Assembly (NCBI RefSeq): GCF_019049245.1
Contig: NZ_JAGMUK010000080.1
Coordinates: 34,037 to 81,414, forward strand
Direction of reading: 5' to 3'
Origin: Streptomyces sp. AC555_RSS877
GTDB lineage: Bacteria > Actinomycetota > Actinomycetes > Streptomycetales > Streptomycetaceae
DNA length: 47,378 nucleotides
In this document: positions 1-8,115 of the stretch, piece by piece
How positions within the stretch are numbered: the first letter of the stretch is position 1
How the letters are laid out: each line of letters begins with the position of its first letter
Notes under the pieces: model-generated
Databases searched by the model: none
Seen by the model: only the letters and a program-made list of their open reading frames with translations
What the model was told of the DNA's origin: nothing
Translations under genes and position numbers: made by a program

Positions 1-285
1 GGAGACTTCGAGAAGGCTCTCGCTGCCTGGCCAGCCGGTGGGCCGCTGGCCTACGTGGAAGCTGAGTACTTCGGCGGCGTGGGCGAGCAGCGGGCTGCCG
101 TGTGGGGTGGCGGCACTGTCGTGCTGGGACCGCTTCACGTGGAGGAGGGCCAGCCCTTTCCGCCTGCTGGCAGTCCGATCTCTCAAGCGCTGCGGCGGTT
201 GGGCGTAGTGGCAGGCGCCGGCGAGGACGAGTTCTCAGCTGTGGGGTTGGACCGGCATCGACACGGTGAGGCGTGGATTGCCTGA
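1..285 (+). CDS. C-terminal part of an unrecognised conserved hypothetical protein (partial, starts before window)
   Basis: Frame 1 is open from the first base to a TGA at 283-285, so about 94 residues of C-terminus are visible and the start lies outside the window. The segment has AYVEAEYFGGVGEQRAAVW near its beginning and a Gly/Pro-rich middle (GPLHVEEGQPFPPAGSPISQ). From memory this resembles a family of short hypothetical proteins common in Streptomyces; no enzymatic motif, membrane segment or DNA-binding motif is visible. An ATG at 55 exists, but the open frame and family-like sequence continue upstream of it, so I do not take it as the start. Function unknown. Confidence 0.6.
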   Translation, partial: GDFEKALAAWPAGGPLAYVEAEYFGGVGEQRAAVWGGGTVVLGPLHVEEGQPFPPAGSPISQALRRLGVVAGAGEDEFSAVGLDRHRHGEAWIA

Positions 286-444
286 CGCGCGACTTCCGAA
301 TTCCCGCACTCACGGGCAAGTTCCCGAACCCTCTCGCGGAATCTGCCTGTGAGTGCGAGAACCTCGTGCGCTCGCTGATTCGTCCGGCGCAGGGTGCTCA
401 CCTGCGTACTTGCGCCGATGCGACCGCCGTACGTCTCAGGGAAC

Positions 445-725
445 CCCCGTGAACTCCAGTGAAGTGGGCCGGCCACTCCTCCGCCGCCCGGCCGCCCGGC
501 ACCACGCCGGGCAGGCCGGTTCTGCAGCCGCTCGAACGCGAGGCGGCCCGCGGCACCCCATACGACCAGCTCGCCATCCAGTGCGGTCGCGTTCGGCAGC
601 TGCACGGCCTCGGCCACGACCTCCGGAAACGACGGCCCCATCTCGGTGCCGCGCCTGGAGCGCACCACCACCCGCCCTGCGTCGACGGAGACGAGAGCCC
701 GAAATCCGTCCCACTTCGGATATGC
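445..725 (-). pseudogene. Remnant of an ATP-dependent DNA ligase adenylation domain
   Basis: On the minus strand the stretch beginning YPKWDGFRALV contains ligase motif I (KxDG, whose Lys carries AMP). It is followed at the expected distance by RSRRGTEMGPSFPEVVAEA and LDGELVVW, the order seen in LigC/LigD-type ATP-dependent ligases. Homology starts abruptly at about 725 with no ligase N-terminus, shifts frame near 480 (AAEEWPAHF continues in another frame) and then stops. OB-fold and downstream motifs are missing. The gene is a truncated, frameshifted relic and cannot give a working ligase. It faces the integrase remnant immediately to its right. Confidence 0.75.
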
Positions 726-759
726 GCTGTTGAGCTGTCCACGGCTATCGGCCAGCGTC

Positions 760-942
760 ATGTCGATCACAGAGTGGCGGGTGCACTTCACCCGGCGAGA
801 CCTCGCGTGGCCGAGGGAAGTGAGCCCATTCATACGGGAGTTCAATGCGCTGTTCGACGGTCTGGATCAGCGGCTGGATGACCTGGGCGTGCCCGAAGGT
901 CAGCCGTTCCTGATCAGTCCGGCGGCCGAGTACGACCTCACC
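760..942 (+). pseudogene. Remnant of the N-terminal region of a tyrosine site-specific integrase
   Basis: The translation from ATG 760 contains SPFIREFNALFDGLDQRL and then LGVPEGQPFLISPAAEYD. That resembles the N-terminal core-binding part of a group of actinomycete phage/ICE integrases, which typically read GLPDGTPFLLxPDGxYD before the SAM-like domain. After about 940 the homology disappears into low-complexity Gly/Arg sequence and there is no catalytic domain. Read as a decayed integrase, it would mark an old mobile-element boundary. The assignment rests on recall of family sequence, so confidence is moderate. Confidence 0.45.
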
Positions 943-1003
943 TTACGGCCCGGCCGGCGTGGTCGCGGGCCGGGCCGCTGTGAAGGGGCGGGGGACTGGG
1001 GGT

Positions 1004-1375
1004 TCAGAAGGAGTAGGGCCCGAACCGGCCCCACATGATGATCGCGGCGACGATGAGCAGGATCGCGTTGAACCCGATGGCCTGCGGCTCCTTGCGGCGG
1101 GCGTGGAGGCCCATGGCCAGGACCATGATCACAGCCAGGCCGGTGGCGGCCAGCGGGGTGAGCACGGTGGCGATGTCGAAAGTGCCCGGCAGGATCAGCC
1201 CGAGGCCGCCGGCGAGTTCGGCGACGCCGATCAGACGCACCACGGGTGTCGAGACGTCACTGACCCACGGCAGCTGGGATATGAGCTTTTCGCGGGGCTG
1301 GGTGGACTTGGTGACGCCGGCGGCCACGAACAGCGCGGCGAGGACGCCCTGCAGGATCCACAGGAACACGTTCAT
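1004..1375 (-). CDS. DoxX-like small integral membrane protein
   Basis: The 123-residue protein begins MNVFLWILQGVLAALFVAAG and has four hydrophobic segments (about 5-22, 45-63, 68-88, 99-118). The first helix ends in the GVTKST motif typical of DoxX/DoxX-like proteins, where a short Lys-containing loop follows helix 1, and helix 2 contains the AELAGGLGLILP pattern. Length matches the family. These proteins sit in the inner membrane and are linked loosely to redox or detoxification; the substrate is unknown. It lies 85 bp downstream of the SDR gene on the same strand, so it could be cotranscribed, although a 16-bp palindrome (1400-1415) sits just upstream. Confidence 0.85.
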   Translation of the reverse strand: MNVFLWILQGVLAALFVAAGVTKSTQPREKLISQLPWVSDVSTPVVRLIGVAELAGGLGLILPGTFDIATVLTPLAATGLAVIMVLAMGLHARRKEPQAIGFNAILLIVAAIIMWGRFGPYSF

Positions 1376-1399
1376 CGGAGCGGAGACCTTCTTCTTCGG

Positions 1400-1415
1400 A
1401 TCCGCCGCGGCGGAT
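1400..1415. promoter_or_regulatory. 16-bp perfect palindrome upstream of the doxX-like gene
   Basis: ATCCGCCGCGGCGGAT is a perfect inverted repeat located 25 bp before the DoxX start and in the SDR-DoxX gap. It could be an operator or a small hairpin; there is no T-run, so it is not a classical terminator. Confidence 0.4.
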
Positions 1416-1460
1416 GAGGGCTGAGCGGATCAGGATTCAACGGGGGAGAGCTGGGAGGCG

Positions 1461-2135
1461 TCAGACGGTGAAGACGCGCTCGGCTTCGTCGCGCTGAGTG
1501 TGCAGGTCCCAGTAGAGAGGGGCGATGTCCTCGGCCTCGGCGGTCGGGATTTCGGGAGGGCCGCCCGCGCCGACCCACACACCGATGGCGACATGCGCGG
1601 CCTGGATACCGGTGCCGGCCAGCTCCTTGTGCAGGTTGAGCACCCAGTTGCGCAGCGCCGCCTGAGCGGGGTTGACGTTGCCGAGCATCGGGATGGGATC
1701 GACCGAGCCGGCGCCGTTGGTGAAGAGCAGGGTGCCCGCGCCGGCCTCACGCATCGCGGGCAGGACGGCCTGGGTGGCGGTGATGGCGCTGTAGAGCAGG
1801 AAGTCGATCCATCCCTGCACATCGGAGGGGCTGGTCTGGGACGGAGAGGTGAGGTTCACGGAGGCGATGCTGGGAGCGGGGGAGTGCTCCAGGACGTCGA
1901 TGGCGCCGAAGCGGGTCGCGGCGTCCTTGAGGGCCTGGGTCAGCGCGTCGTCGTCGCGCACGTCCGCCGGGAACGCGGCGGCGGTGATGCCCTCGGCGGT
2001 GAGCCGGCCGACGAGGTCGTCGAGCTTGGCGCGGTTGCGGGCGATGAGAGCGACGTCGTAGCCGCGCGAGCCGAAGGTGCGGGCGATGGCGAGGCCCATG
2101 CCGGGGCCGGCTCCGACGATGGCGATGCTGGGCAT
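1461..2135 (-). CDS. Atypical SDR-family NAD(P)-binding oxidoreductase
   Basis: The 224-residue protein has a Rossmann start (IAIVGAGPGMGLAIARTF) with the glycine motif GAGPGMG, an ADVRDDDAL acidic stretch and an overall SDR size. The usual catalytic YxxxK is not visible: the region that should carry it reads GNVNPAQAALRNWVLNLHKEL. It may therefore be a non-canonical SDR or a binding/regulatory Rossmann protein. The start ATG at 2135 is preceded by AAAGGA at a good distance. It is divergent from the TetR gene at 2237, with symmetric AGTGG/CCACT repeats between them, the standard layout of a TetR repressor and its target. Confidence 0.85.
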   Translation of the reverse strand: MPSIAIVGAGPGMGLAIARTFGSRGYDVALIARNRAKLDDLVGRLTAEGITAAAFPADVRDDDALTQALKDAATRFGAIDVLEHSPAPSIASVNLTSPSQTSPSDVQGWIDFLLYSAITATQAVLPAMREAGAGTLLFTNGAGSVDPIPMLGNVNPAQAALRNWVLNLHKELAGTGIQAAHVAIGVWVGAGGPPEIPTAEAEDIAPLYWDLHTQRDEAERVFTV

Positions 2136-2153
2136 GGTGAAGTCCTTTCAGGT

Positions 2154-2232
2154 AAGTGGGCCAGGCGTCCCACTTTCACTGTCGCACACCGTACAGCAGA
2201 AGCGGGCCGACCGTTCCACTTGGGTAGAGTGG
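2154..2232. promoter_or_regulatory. Divergent promoter region with two AGTGG/CCACT inverted repeats, candidate TetR operators
   Basis: Two dyads lie between the SDR and TetR starts: AAGTGGG-N8-CCCACTT (2154-2175) and CCACT-N7-AGTGG (2216-2232). Both use the same half-site, one near each gene start. That placement suits autorepression and control of the SDR/DoxX genes by the adjacent TetR protein. The repeats are seen directly; regulator identity is inferred from context. Confidence 0.5.
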
Positions 2233-2236
2233 GGGT

Positions 2237-2929
2237 ATGACCTCGCCACCTTCGGACCAGACGCCAGGCCAGCAGCCCGGCCCGGGACTGCGCGCCGACG
2301 CCGAACGCAACCGCTGCCGCATCCTGGCCGCCGCCCGCCGCCTCTACGCCACCGAAGGACTCGGCGTCTCCATGGCCTCGGTCGCCCGCGAGGCAGGCGT
2401 CGGCAAAGCCACGCTCGGCCGGCGCTTCGCCACCCGGGAGGAACTCGTCAACGCGGTCTTCGCCGATCGCATGGATGCCTACGCCGACGCCGTCGCCGAG
2501 GCACTGGCCGACCCCGATCCCTGGCACGGCTTCATCAGCTACCTCCACGCCGTCTGCGCCATGCAGGCCGCCGACCGCGGCTTCGCCGACGTCCTGACCA
2601 TGACCTTTCCCGCCGCCAAGGCGCTGGAGGCACGCCGCGCCGAGGCGTACGAGCGGCTGCTCGAGCTCATCACCCGTGCCAAGGACACCGGGCACCTGCG
2701 CGAGGACTTCACTCACCAGGACGTCGTCATCCTGCTCATCGCCAACGCCGGAGTCGTCACCGCCACCGGCGACGCCGCCCCCGACACCTGGCGCCGCCTC
2801 GTCGGCCACATGCTCCGCTCCTACGCCGCGCCCGGCGCGCCGATCCCCCCGCTGCCCGACGCCCCGAGGCCCACCGCCCTCTACCGCGCCATGGTCCGCC
2901 TCTCACAAACCGGCCCGGGCACCGCCTAG
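2237..2929 (+). CDS. TetR/AcrR-family transcriptional regulator
   Basis: The 230-residue protein has an N-terminal TetR helix-turn-helix: RILAAARRLYATEGLGVSMA followed by SVAREAGVGKATLGRRFATR, about residues 27-70. A C-terminal ligand-binding domain follows, ending in AKDTGHLREDF and DTWRRLVGHML, as in the SACE_7040/TetR_C-like group. It probably represses the divergent SDR-DoxX pair and itself. Its stop TAG lies inside a CTAG tetranucleotide that served as the target of the IS element immediately downstream, so the protein appears intact although the IS abuts it. A related, broken copy of its C-terminal part is found at 8244-8422. Confidence 0.92.
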   Translation: MTSPPSDQTPGQQPGPGLRADAERNRCRILAAARRLYATEGLGVSMASVAREAGVGKATLGRRFATREELVNAVFADRMDAYADAVAEALADPDPWHGFISYLHAVCAMQAADRGFADVLTMTFPAAKALEARRAEAYERLLELITRAKDTGHLREDFTHQDVVILLIANAGVVTATGDAAPDTWRRLVGHMLRSYAAPGAPIPPLPDAPRPTALYRAMVRLSQTGPGTA

Positions 2930-2948
2930 TAGTGCTTCGTTACGTCGG
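2930..2948 (+). repeat. Left terminal inverted repeat of the IS701-like element
   Basis: This end starts directly after the CTAG target (2926-2929) that contains the TetR stop codon. It matches the inverted right end at 15 of 19 positions. Confidence 0.75.
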
Positions 2949-2981
2949 GTGATCTCGCCTGGTGTTGGGCATCTTCTTGGC

Positions 2982-4215
2982 ATGAGGCTGGGGGAAGTGG
3001 AACGACTCCGGGGTGAGTTATCGGAGTTCGTTGCCGATGTGTTTGCCTCGGTGCCGCGGCGGGATCAGCGGCGGTGGGGTGAGTGTTATCTGCGGGGGCT
3101 GATACTGGATGGCCGGCGCAAGTCGGTCCAGCCGATGGCCGCGCGTCTGCCGGACGGGAACATGCAGTTCCCTGCAGTAGTTCGTGAACCAGTCGCCGTG
3201 GGATCCGCTGCCGGTCAGACGACGGATCGCCGAGCGGCTGTCCGAGGTGATCACTCCTGAGGTGTGGGTGATCGACGACGTGTCGTTTCCCAAGTGCGGC
3301 AAGGCGTCGGTGGGGGTGGCCCGCCAGTACTGCGGAGCGGTCGGGAAACGGGCGAACTGCCAGGTCGCGGTCAGTGTCCATGCCGCCACCGACACCGCCT
3401 GCCCCTTGGAGTGGCAGTTGTATCTGCCACGCGAGTGGATGGACGAGCCGGACCGATGCCGCAGGGCAGGGGTCCCCGACGACGTGGTGCACCAGGAGAA
3501 GTAGCGTCTGGCGCTCGGCCTGCTGGACACACTCGTCCAGTGGCAGTTGAAGGCGCCGGTTGTGGTTGCCGACGCCGGCTACGGCGTCAGCACCTCCTTC
3601 CGGCTCGGTCTCCAGGAACGAGGCCTGTCTTATGTCCTGGCCCTGAACGGGAAGGAAGTCGCCCACCCCGAGGACGTCGAGCCGCACCAGCCGGCTTACG
3701 GCGGGCTCGGACCGCCCACCCTTCCCCGCTACCGCACCCCGCCGCGAGCCGTCGGCGTCCTCGCAGCGCAGGCGGGTGCGGAGCGGTTCACCGAGGTGAC
3801 CTGGAGGCAGGGCAGCAAAGGCGCGATGACCTCACGGTTCGCGGTGCTGACAGTGCGGCCCGCGGGCAAGCAGTCCCTGGCCGCAGCACAGGAGGCGGGC
3901 GGCGGCCGCAACGGTTGGGACGGCGTCCTGCCCGTCCAGACACTCCTCGTCGAATGGCCGGACGGCCAGGACACTCCGACGGACTACTGGATATCGAATC
4001 TGCCCGCCACCACCCCGGTCGCTGACCTGGTGCGGTGCGCGAAGATGCGCTGGCGGATCGAGCACGACTACCGCGAGCTCAAGGATGGCCTGGGGCTGGA
4101 CCACTTCGAGGGCCGCAGCTGGCGCGGCTGGCACCACCACGTCACGCTCGTCACCGCCGCCCAGGTATTCCTCACTCTCCGGCGGCTCGACCCAAAAGTC
4201 CGCACACGGGCCTGA
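2982..4215 (+). pseudogene. IS701-family DDE transposase, frameshifted with two premature stops
   Basis: The N-terminal part runs from ATG 2982 (MRLGEVERLRGELSEFVADV, then PRRDQRRWGECYLRGL and GRRKSVQPMAARLPDG), the usual IS701 start. After GNMQ at about 3167 the reading frame shifts by one base. The continuation carries an in-frame TAG at 3178 where a Gln codon is expected (LQ-stop-FVNQSPWDP) and a second TAG at 3502 where Trp is expected (HQEK-stop-RLALGLLD). Catalytic landmarks remain: VWVIDDVSFPKCGKASVG (first Asp), VVVADAGYG (second Asp), and WRIEHDYRELKDGLGLDHFEGR (Glu region). Three independent lesions mean no active transposase. Confidence 0.9.
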
Positions 4216-4325
4216 CTCTCTACCAGGTCCTCGACGTTCTTCAGGACCTCCTGAGGTGCTGGACCGGTACCTGCACCACCTGCGGACGCCCCCGGCCCCG
4301 CCCTCGGAGCAGCCGCAGACAGCCC

Positions 4326-4344
4326 ACAACCTAACGACGCACTA
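4326..4344 (-). repeat. Right terminal inverted repeat of the IS701-like element
   Basis: Reading inward on the minus strand it starts TAGTGCGTCGTTAGG and pairs with the left end. The flank 4345-4348 is CTAC, one mismatch from the left CTAG target copy. Confidence 0.75.
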
Positions 4345-4419
4345 CTACTCGGTGGAGGACCGACTGACGGAACTCCTCGGCCTCTCGCCGTACCGCCGAG
4401 CAACTCTCCCGCAAGGCCT

Positions 4420-5067
4420 TCAGTCCATGCGGATGATTCCTCGGCCAAGTGCGGCGGTGACAGCGGCGGTCCGGTCGCCGACGTCGAGCTTGGTGTAGAT
4501 GTGCAGCAGATGGGTCTTGACCGTGGCCTCGGACAGGCGCAGGGCGCGGGCGATCTGTTTGTTGCTCTGCCCCCGGGCCACGGCGGACAGGACTTCGAGT
4601 TCCCGGCCGGACAAGCCGGTGCCCCGGTCGCCGCGCATATGGGCGAGGACCTTGGCGGCCACCGTGGGCGACAGTGCCGCGCCTCCCCGAGCCGCGGTCC
4701 GAACGGCCTCGCAGAGCTCGTGTCGTCCGGTGTCCTTGAGCAGGTAGCCGACTGCGCCGGCGTCGACGGCGGCAGTGATGTCGGCGTCCGTGTCGTAGGT
4801 GGTCAGGACGAGTACCCGCACCTCGGGGTGGGCGGCACGGATGGCGGCGGTCGCTTTCGTGCCGTCCATGCCGGGCATCTGCAGGTCCATCAGAACGACG
4901 TCGGGTGCGAGTGAGGCGGTCTGGCGCAGTGCCTCGGCGCCGGTGGCGGCTTCGCCGACGACCGTGAGGTCGGGCTGGGTGGAGAGCATGGCGGCAAGCC
5001 CCTCACGGACCACGGGGTGGTCGTCGGCGAGGAGGACCCGGATCGTGGGACCGGTCGAAGTCCTCAT
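4420..5067 (-). CDS. NarL/FixJ-family response regulator (REC + LuxR-type HTH)
   Basis: The 215-residue protein has a receiver domain at about 9-125 with acidic pocket VLLADDHPVV, phospho-acceptor D61 (VVLMDLQMPGMDG) and conserved K111 (LLKDTG). The C-terminal LuxR HTH is at about 150-210 (LSGRELEVLSAVARGQSN, then IARALRLSEATVKTHL). The histidine-kinase gene ends in an ATGA overlap with this start, so the two are translationally coupled. As a NarL-type partner of a HisKA_3 sensor it is expected to bind promoter palindromes when phosphorylated; two strong palindromes lie in the divergent promoter at 6307-6361. The signal sensed is unknown. Confidence 0.95.
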   Translation of the reverse strand: MRTSTGPTIRVLLADDHPVVREGLAAMLSTQPDLTVVGEAATGAEALRQTASLAPDVVLMDLQMPGMDGTKATAAIRAAHPEVRVLVLTTYDTDADITAAVDAGAVGYLLKDTGRHELCEAVRTAARGGAALSPTVAAKVLAHMRGDRGTGLSGRELEVLSAVARGQSNKQIARALRLSEATVKTHLLHIYTKLDVGDRTAAVTAALGRGIIRMD

Positions 5068-6287
5068 GACGCCGGGGCCATCCGCTCGGTGCCCGACACG
5101 GCTGAGGGGCCGGAGGCGGAAGGCTCGACCGGGAGTGGCACCGTGACGGCGACGGTCGTACCCTCGCCGGGGGAGCTTTCGACCGCGAACGTGCCGCGCA
5201 AAGCGGCAATGCGCTCCCGCATGGTGATCAGGCCAACGCCCGTATGCCGGGCAAAGGGTGCGAACCCGGTGCCGTCGTCCTGGATGTCGATCGCCAGGAC
5301 GTCGCCGAGGTACGACAGCGTGACCGAGACACTGATCGCGCGGGCGTGCCGCCGGGCGTTGGTCAGTGCCTCCTGCACGACCCGCAGCAACTCGCCCTCG
5401 GTACTGGGAGGCAGGGCGGCCGGGCGGCCGGTCACAACCGTGTAGACCTCGGTGCCGGTCTCCTCCGCGAGCCGGGCGGTGAGTTCACGGACCGCCTCTG
5501 CCAGGTGCGTGCGGTCCAGCGGCGCCGGGCGAAGAGCGTGCACGAGGCGGCGGCTCTCTGCGAGGTTGTCCCGGGCCGTGCGCATGGCCTGCTCGACGCG
5601 GCGGGCCGCAGGGGAGTCGGGTGGCAGGTCGTCGCGTGCGGCGTCCAGCAGCATGGCGATGGACGCGAACCCCTGGGTGAGCGTGTCGTGGACCTCGCGG
5701 GCCAGGCGCTGACGTTCGGCCAGGGTACCCGCCTGACGTTCCGCTGCCGCTCGTTCCGCCTGGGTGGCGGTGAGCTCGTCGAGGAGCCGCTGCCGCTTGT
5801 GACTCTCATGGTCGAGGGTGGCGACGTAGCAGGTGATGGTGACTGCCACCGCGGTAGCGAGCACGCATCCCGTGAGCGCCCGTACGTCGACGGAGCCGTC
5901 CGTGGTGAGGCTCTGCCATGACCAGCCGGCGCCCAGCACCAGCACCCCGCCGGCCGACCACCAGGCCCGCCTCAGCCAGTAAGGGCTCAGCACCGCCACG
6001 GCGACCGGGAGGAACGCGGGGTCCACCACGGCCATGAACGCCCATCCGGCCAAGGCGCCAACAAGGTAGGGCAGCGGCGGGCGGTCGGCGCCACCGCGCA
6101 GCGCGATCCAGTACGCGTACCAAAGGGCGAGCCCCACCGCCAGGCCGATCCGCGACAGCGCCGCGCCGGTCGTCATACCCGCCCCGGCCAGCGCACCTGG
6201 CATGGACAAGGCGAGCACGGTGGCGAAGAAGGCGTGCTGACCCATGGCCTTCCACCGCTCCCACTCCCACGCCTGTCGCAGTGCCAT
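5064..6287 (-). CDS. NarL-type sensor histidine kinase with membrane-spanning sensor region
   Basis: The 407-residue protein has an N-terminal membrane region with about five hydrophobic segments (residues 19-155) and no obvious large extracellular domain. A linker helix is followed by HisKA_3 (RQRLAREVHDTLTQGFASI, phosphorylated His about 200) and a C-terminal HATPase with VVQEALTNARRHA (N box), DDGTGF and GVGLITMRERIAALRG. It should autophosphorylate and signal to the coupled response regulator. The layout of an intramembrane sensor plus NarL partner is seen in cell-envelope stress systems, but no substrate can be named. It is divergent from lgt. Confidence 0.93.
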   Translation of the reverse strand: MALRQAWEWERWKAMGQHAFFATVLALSMPGALAGAGMTTGAALSRIGLAVGLALWYAYWIALRGGADRPPLPYLVGALAGWAFMAVVDPAFLPVAVAVLSPYWLRRAWWSAGGVLVLGAGWSWQSLTTDGSVDVRALTGCVLATAVAVTITCYVATLDHESHKRQRLLDELTATQAERAAAERQAGTLAERQRLAREVHDTLTQGFASIAMLLDAARDDLPPDSPAARRVEQAMRTARDNLAESRRLVHALRPAPLDRTHLAEAVRELTARLAEETGTEVYTVVTGRPAALPPSTEGELLRVVQEALTNARRHARAISVSVTLSYLGDVLAIDIQDDGTGFAPFARHTGVGLITMRERIAALRGTFAVESSPGEGTTVAVTVPLPVEPSASGPSAVSGTERMAPAS

Positions 6288-6306
6288 GGCCCTCAGAGTA
6301 GGCGCA

Positions 6307-6361
6307 GCCGCTTAGCGGCAGAATCAGCCGGCCAGTGGGGGCGGGTCCACCGATCGGTGGA
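6307..6361. promoter_or_regulatory. Two palindromes in the divergent histidine kinase/lgt promoter region
   Basis: GCCGCT-T-AGCGGC (6307-6319) sits 20 bp upstream of the kinase start, and TCCACCGATCGGTGGA (6346-6361) is a perfect 16-bp palindrome. A related ATCGGT motif recurs at 6376-6381. Candidate binding sites for the adjacent response regulator, which would tie lgt expression to this two-component system. Confidence 0.45.
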
Positions 6362-6466
6362 TGCAGGGCGCGTCGATCGGTCGATGTGCGTGAGGGGCGC
6401 GGGCGGCGACGATCGGCCCCGCAGCCGACGGCCTGCTCCACCACCGCCCCTTGTGAGGAACCACCA

Positions 6467-7333
6467 GTGCTCCTGGCCTTCATTCCCAGCCCGTCCATCG
6501 GCGAGGTCCACCTGGGCCCGCTCCCACTGCGCGGCTACTCACTGATGCTGATCCTCGGAATCGCCGCCGCGGTGTGGCTGGGCGGCCGCCGCTGGGCCGC
6601 TCGCGGCGGAGAGAAGACCGTCGTGGCGGACATCGCCCTGTGGGCGGTTCCCTTCGGTGTCGTCGGTGCCCGCCTCTACCACGTGATCACGTCCGGCGAG
6701 CTGTACTTCGGCAAGGGCGGCGATCCGGTCAAGGCCCTTTTCATCTGGGACGGAGGCATCGGTATCTGGGGCGCCATCGCCGGTGGGGCCGTCGGAGCCT
6801 GGATCGGCTGCCGCCGCAAGGGCGTTGCCCTGTCCGCGTTCGCCGACGCAGTCGCTCCCGGCATCGCGCTGGGCCAGGCCATCGGCCGCTGGGGCAACTG
6901 GTTCAACCAGGAGCTCTACGGGCGGGCCACCACTCTCCCCTGGGCCCTGGAGATCGACCCCGCACACCGGCCTGAGGACACCCCGAACCTGGCCACGTAT
7001 CACCCGGCGTTCCTGTACGAGTCGTTGTGGTGTCTCGGCGTGGTCGCCCTGGTCCGTTGGGCGGATCGCCGTTTCCGTCTCGACCGGGGGCGGGCGTTCG
7101 CGCTGTACGCCGCCGCGTACACCGTCGGCCGCTTCTGGATCGAGTACCTGCGGGTGGACGAGGCCCACCACATCCTGGGCCTGCGCCTGAACGACTGGAC
7201 CGCGCTGCTGGTCTTCGCGGCTGCCGTCGCCTACCTCGTGGCTGCGACACGGCGCGCGGCCGACAGGCGTGACGGCGTCGACGTCGGCCGTCTCCTTCAG
7301 CAAGTGGATGCCACCAGTAGCCCCAAGAACTAA
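6467..7333 (+). CDS. lgt: Prolipoprotein diacylglyceryl transferase
   Basis: Lgt moves a diacylglyceryl group from phosphatidylglycerol to the lipobox Cys of prolipoproteins, in the membrane. The 288-residue product starts at GTG 6467 (VLLAFIPSPSIGEVHLGPLP), chosen because GAGGA lies about 8 nt upstream and family homologues begin here; a longer open frame to ATG 6335 lacks homology. The family signature is present: GGIGIWGAIAGG, then GQAIGRWGNWFNQELYGR (the GRxGNFxNxE motif), with about seven hydrophobic segments and HPAFLYESLW near the C-terminal third. Streptomycetes often carry more than one lgt, and this copy in an accessory region may be a second one. A DUF6069 gene follows directly. 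Confidence 0.95.
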   Translation: MLLAFIPSPSIGEVHLGPLPLRGYSLMLILGIAAAVWLGGRRWAARGGEKTVVADIALWAVPFGVVGARLYHVITSGELYFGKGGDPVKALFIWDGGIGIWGAIAGGAVGAWIGCRRKGVALSAFADAVAPGIALGQAIGRWGNWFNQELYGRATTLPWALEIDPAHRPEDTPNLATYHPAFLYESLWCLGVVALVRWADRRFRLDRGRAFALYAAAYTVGRFWIEYLRVDEAHHILGLRLNDWTALLVFAAAVAYLVAATRRAADRRDGVDVGRLLQQVDATSSPKN

Positions 7334-7363
7334 CCAATGTCCCTCTATCCGTTTGGAGTTGCC

Positions 7364-7786
7364 ATGTCCCGTGTCTCTGAGACGCTCCCCACCCGTCGGG
7401 GTCCGATCATGGTGGCGGGAGGTGTGTTCGTCGCCTTCCTGCTGTCCTCGCTGGTGAACGCGTTGATCGCCGTACTGGCGCACGCGCTCGGTGCACCGGA
7501 CGACTTCAGCCAGTTGGAGCCATCGAGGTACGTCTCTCTGACCGCGCTGGGAGTGCTGGGAGGATCCGTCGGGTGGTCCCTCGTCCGCAGGTTCTCCTCC
7601 GATCCCGAACGGCTGCTCCGCCGACTCGTCCCGTCGGTCGTCGTGTTGTCCTTCGTGCCGGACTTTTTCCTGTTCGGCGAGGGTGAAGTGACCGGTGTGG
7701 TGGCGCTGCTCGTGATGCACGTCGCGGTCGCGGCGATCGCAGTGCCGACGTACCGCAGAGTCATGCCACTGAGCTCGGCGCGCTGA
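7364..7786 (+). CDS. DUF6069-type small integral membrane protein
   Basis: The 140-residue protein starts at ATG 7364, chosen over ATG 7337 because GGAG lies 8 nt before it and the upstream residues are not hydrophobic. It has four hydrophobic helices (about 15-40, 57-75, 92-108, 111-130) and a SFVPDFFLF segment typical of actinomycete DUF6069 proteins, which often lie beside TetR or two-component genes. Function unknown. It lies 30 bp after lgt on the same strand and is probably cotranscribed with it. Confidence 0.8.
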   Translation: MSRVSETLPTRRGPIMVAGGVFVAFLLSSLVNALIAVLAHALGAPDDFSQLEPSRYVSLTALGVLGGSVGWSLVRRFSSDPERLLRRLVPSVVVLSFVPDFFLFGEGEVTGVVALLVMHVAVAAIAVPTYRRVMPLSSAR

Positions 7787-7881
7787 CCCACGCGCCGGCC
7801 GGGCCATAGAGCGTTGAGGAGGCACGATCCGCCCGGCACCCCCCAAAGAACCCCCCGAAGACCGACCGGGACGGATAGTGA

Positions 7882-8115
7882 TCAGCCCGCCCACCCGATG
7901 TCACGGACCTCGATCGCTCCGGCGTGCGGCATGTACTGGATCCAGCACCGCCGCCCGAAGGCCTACCGGATCTCCTCAACCGAGCCCGGATCACGCACAT
8001 CGGGCCAGGCCCGCGGATCCATCCGCGCTACCTCCACGAGCGCCATCACCTCCTGCCGCGCCCGGTCGTCCGGCAGCTGCGCCATGACCTCCACCGCCAG
8101 TTCCTCCACCACCAC
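7882..8115 (-). pseudogene. Small RelE/ParE-like or unknown-family protein, interrupted by a nonsense codon
   Basis: Starting around GTG 8115 the minus strand encodes VVVEELAVEVMAQLPDDRAR and then DPRAWPDVRDPGSVEEIR. A TAG at 7963-7965 interrupts the frame, but coding resumes in the same frame with AFGRRCWIQYMPHAGAIEVRD before a TGA at 7882. The shape (helical N-terminus, then a beta-rich C-terminus ending IEVRDIGWAG) resembles short Streptomyces proteins that look like RelE/ParE toxins, and I infer this only from the pattern. A single C-to-T change (CAG to TAG) would explain the stop. No antitoxin gene is recognised next to it. Confidence 0.5.

Larger units (their letters stand above)
2930..4344 (+). 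mobile_element. IS701-family-like insertion sequence, inactive
   Basis: The element is about 1415 bp with imperfect terminal inverted repeats (left TAGTGCTTCGTTACGTCGG; right, read inward, TAGTGCGTCGTTAGGTTGT; 15 of 19 match). It is bordered by CTAG on the left (2926-2929) and CTAC on the right (4345-4348). IS701-family elements are known to duplicate 4-bp CTAG-like targets, so boundaries and family agree. It holds one transposase gene broken by a frameshift and two nonsense codons. The near-identical 4-bp flanks suggest simple insertion followed by decay. Confidence 0.85.
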
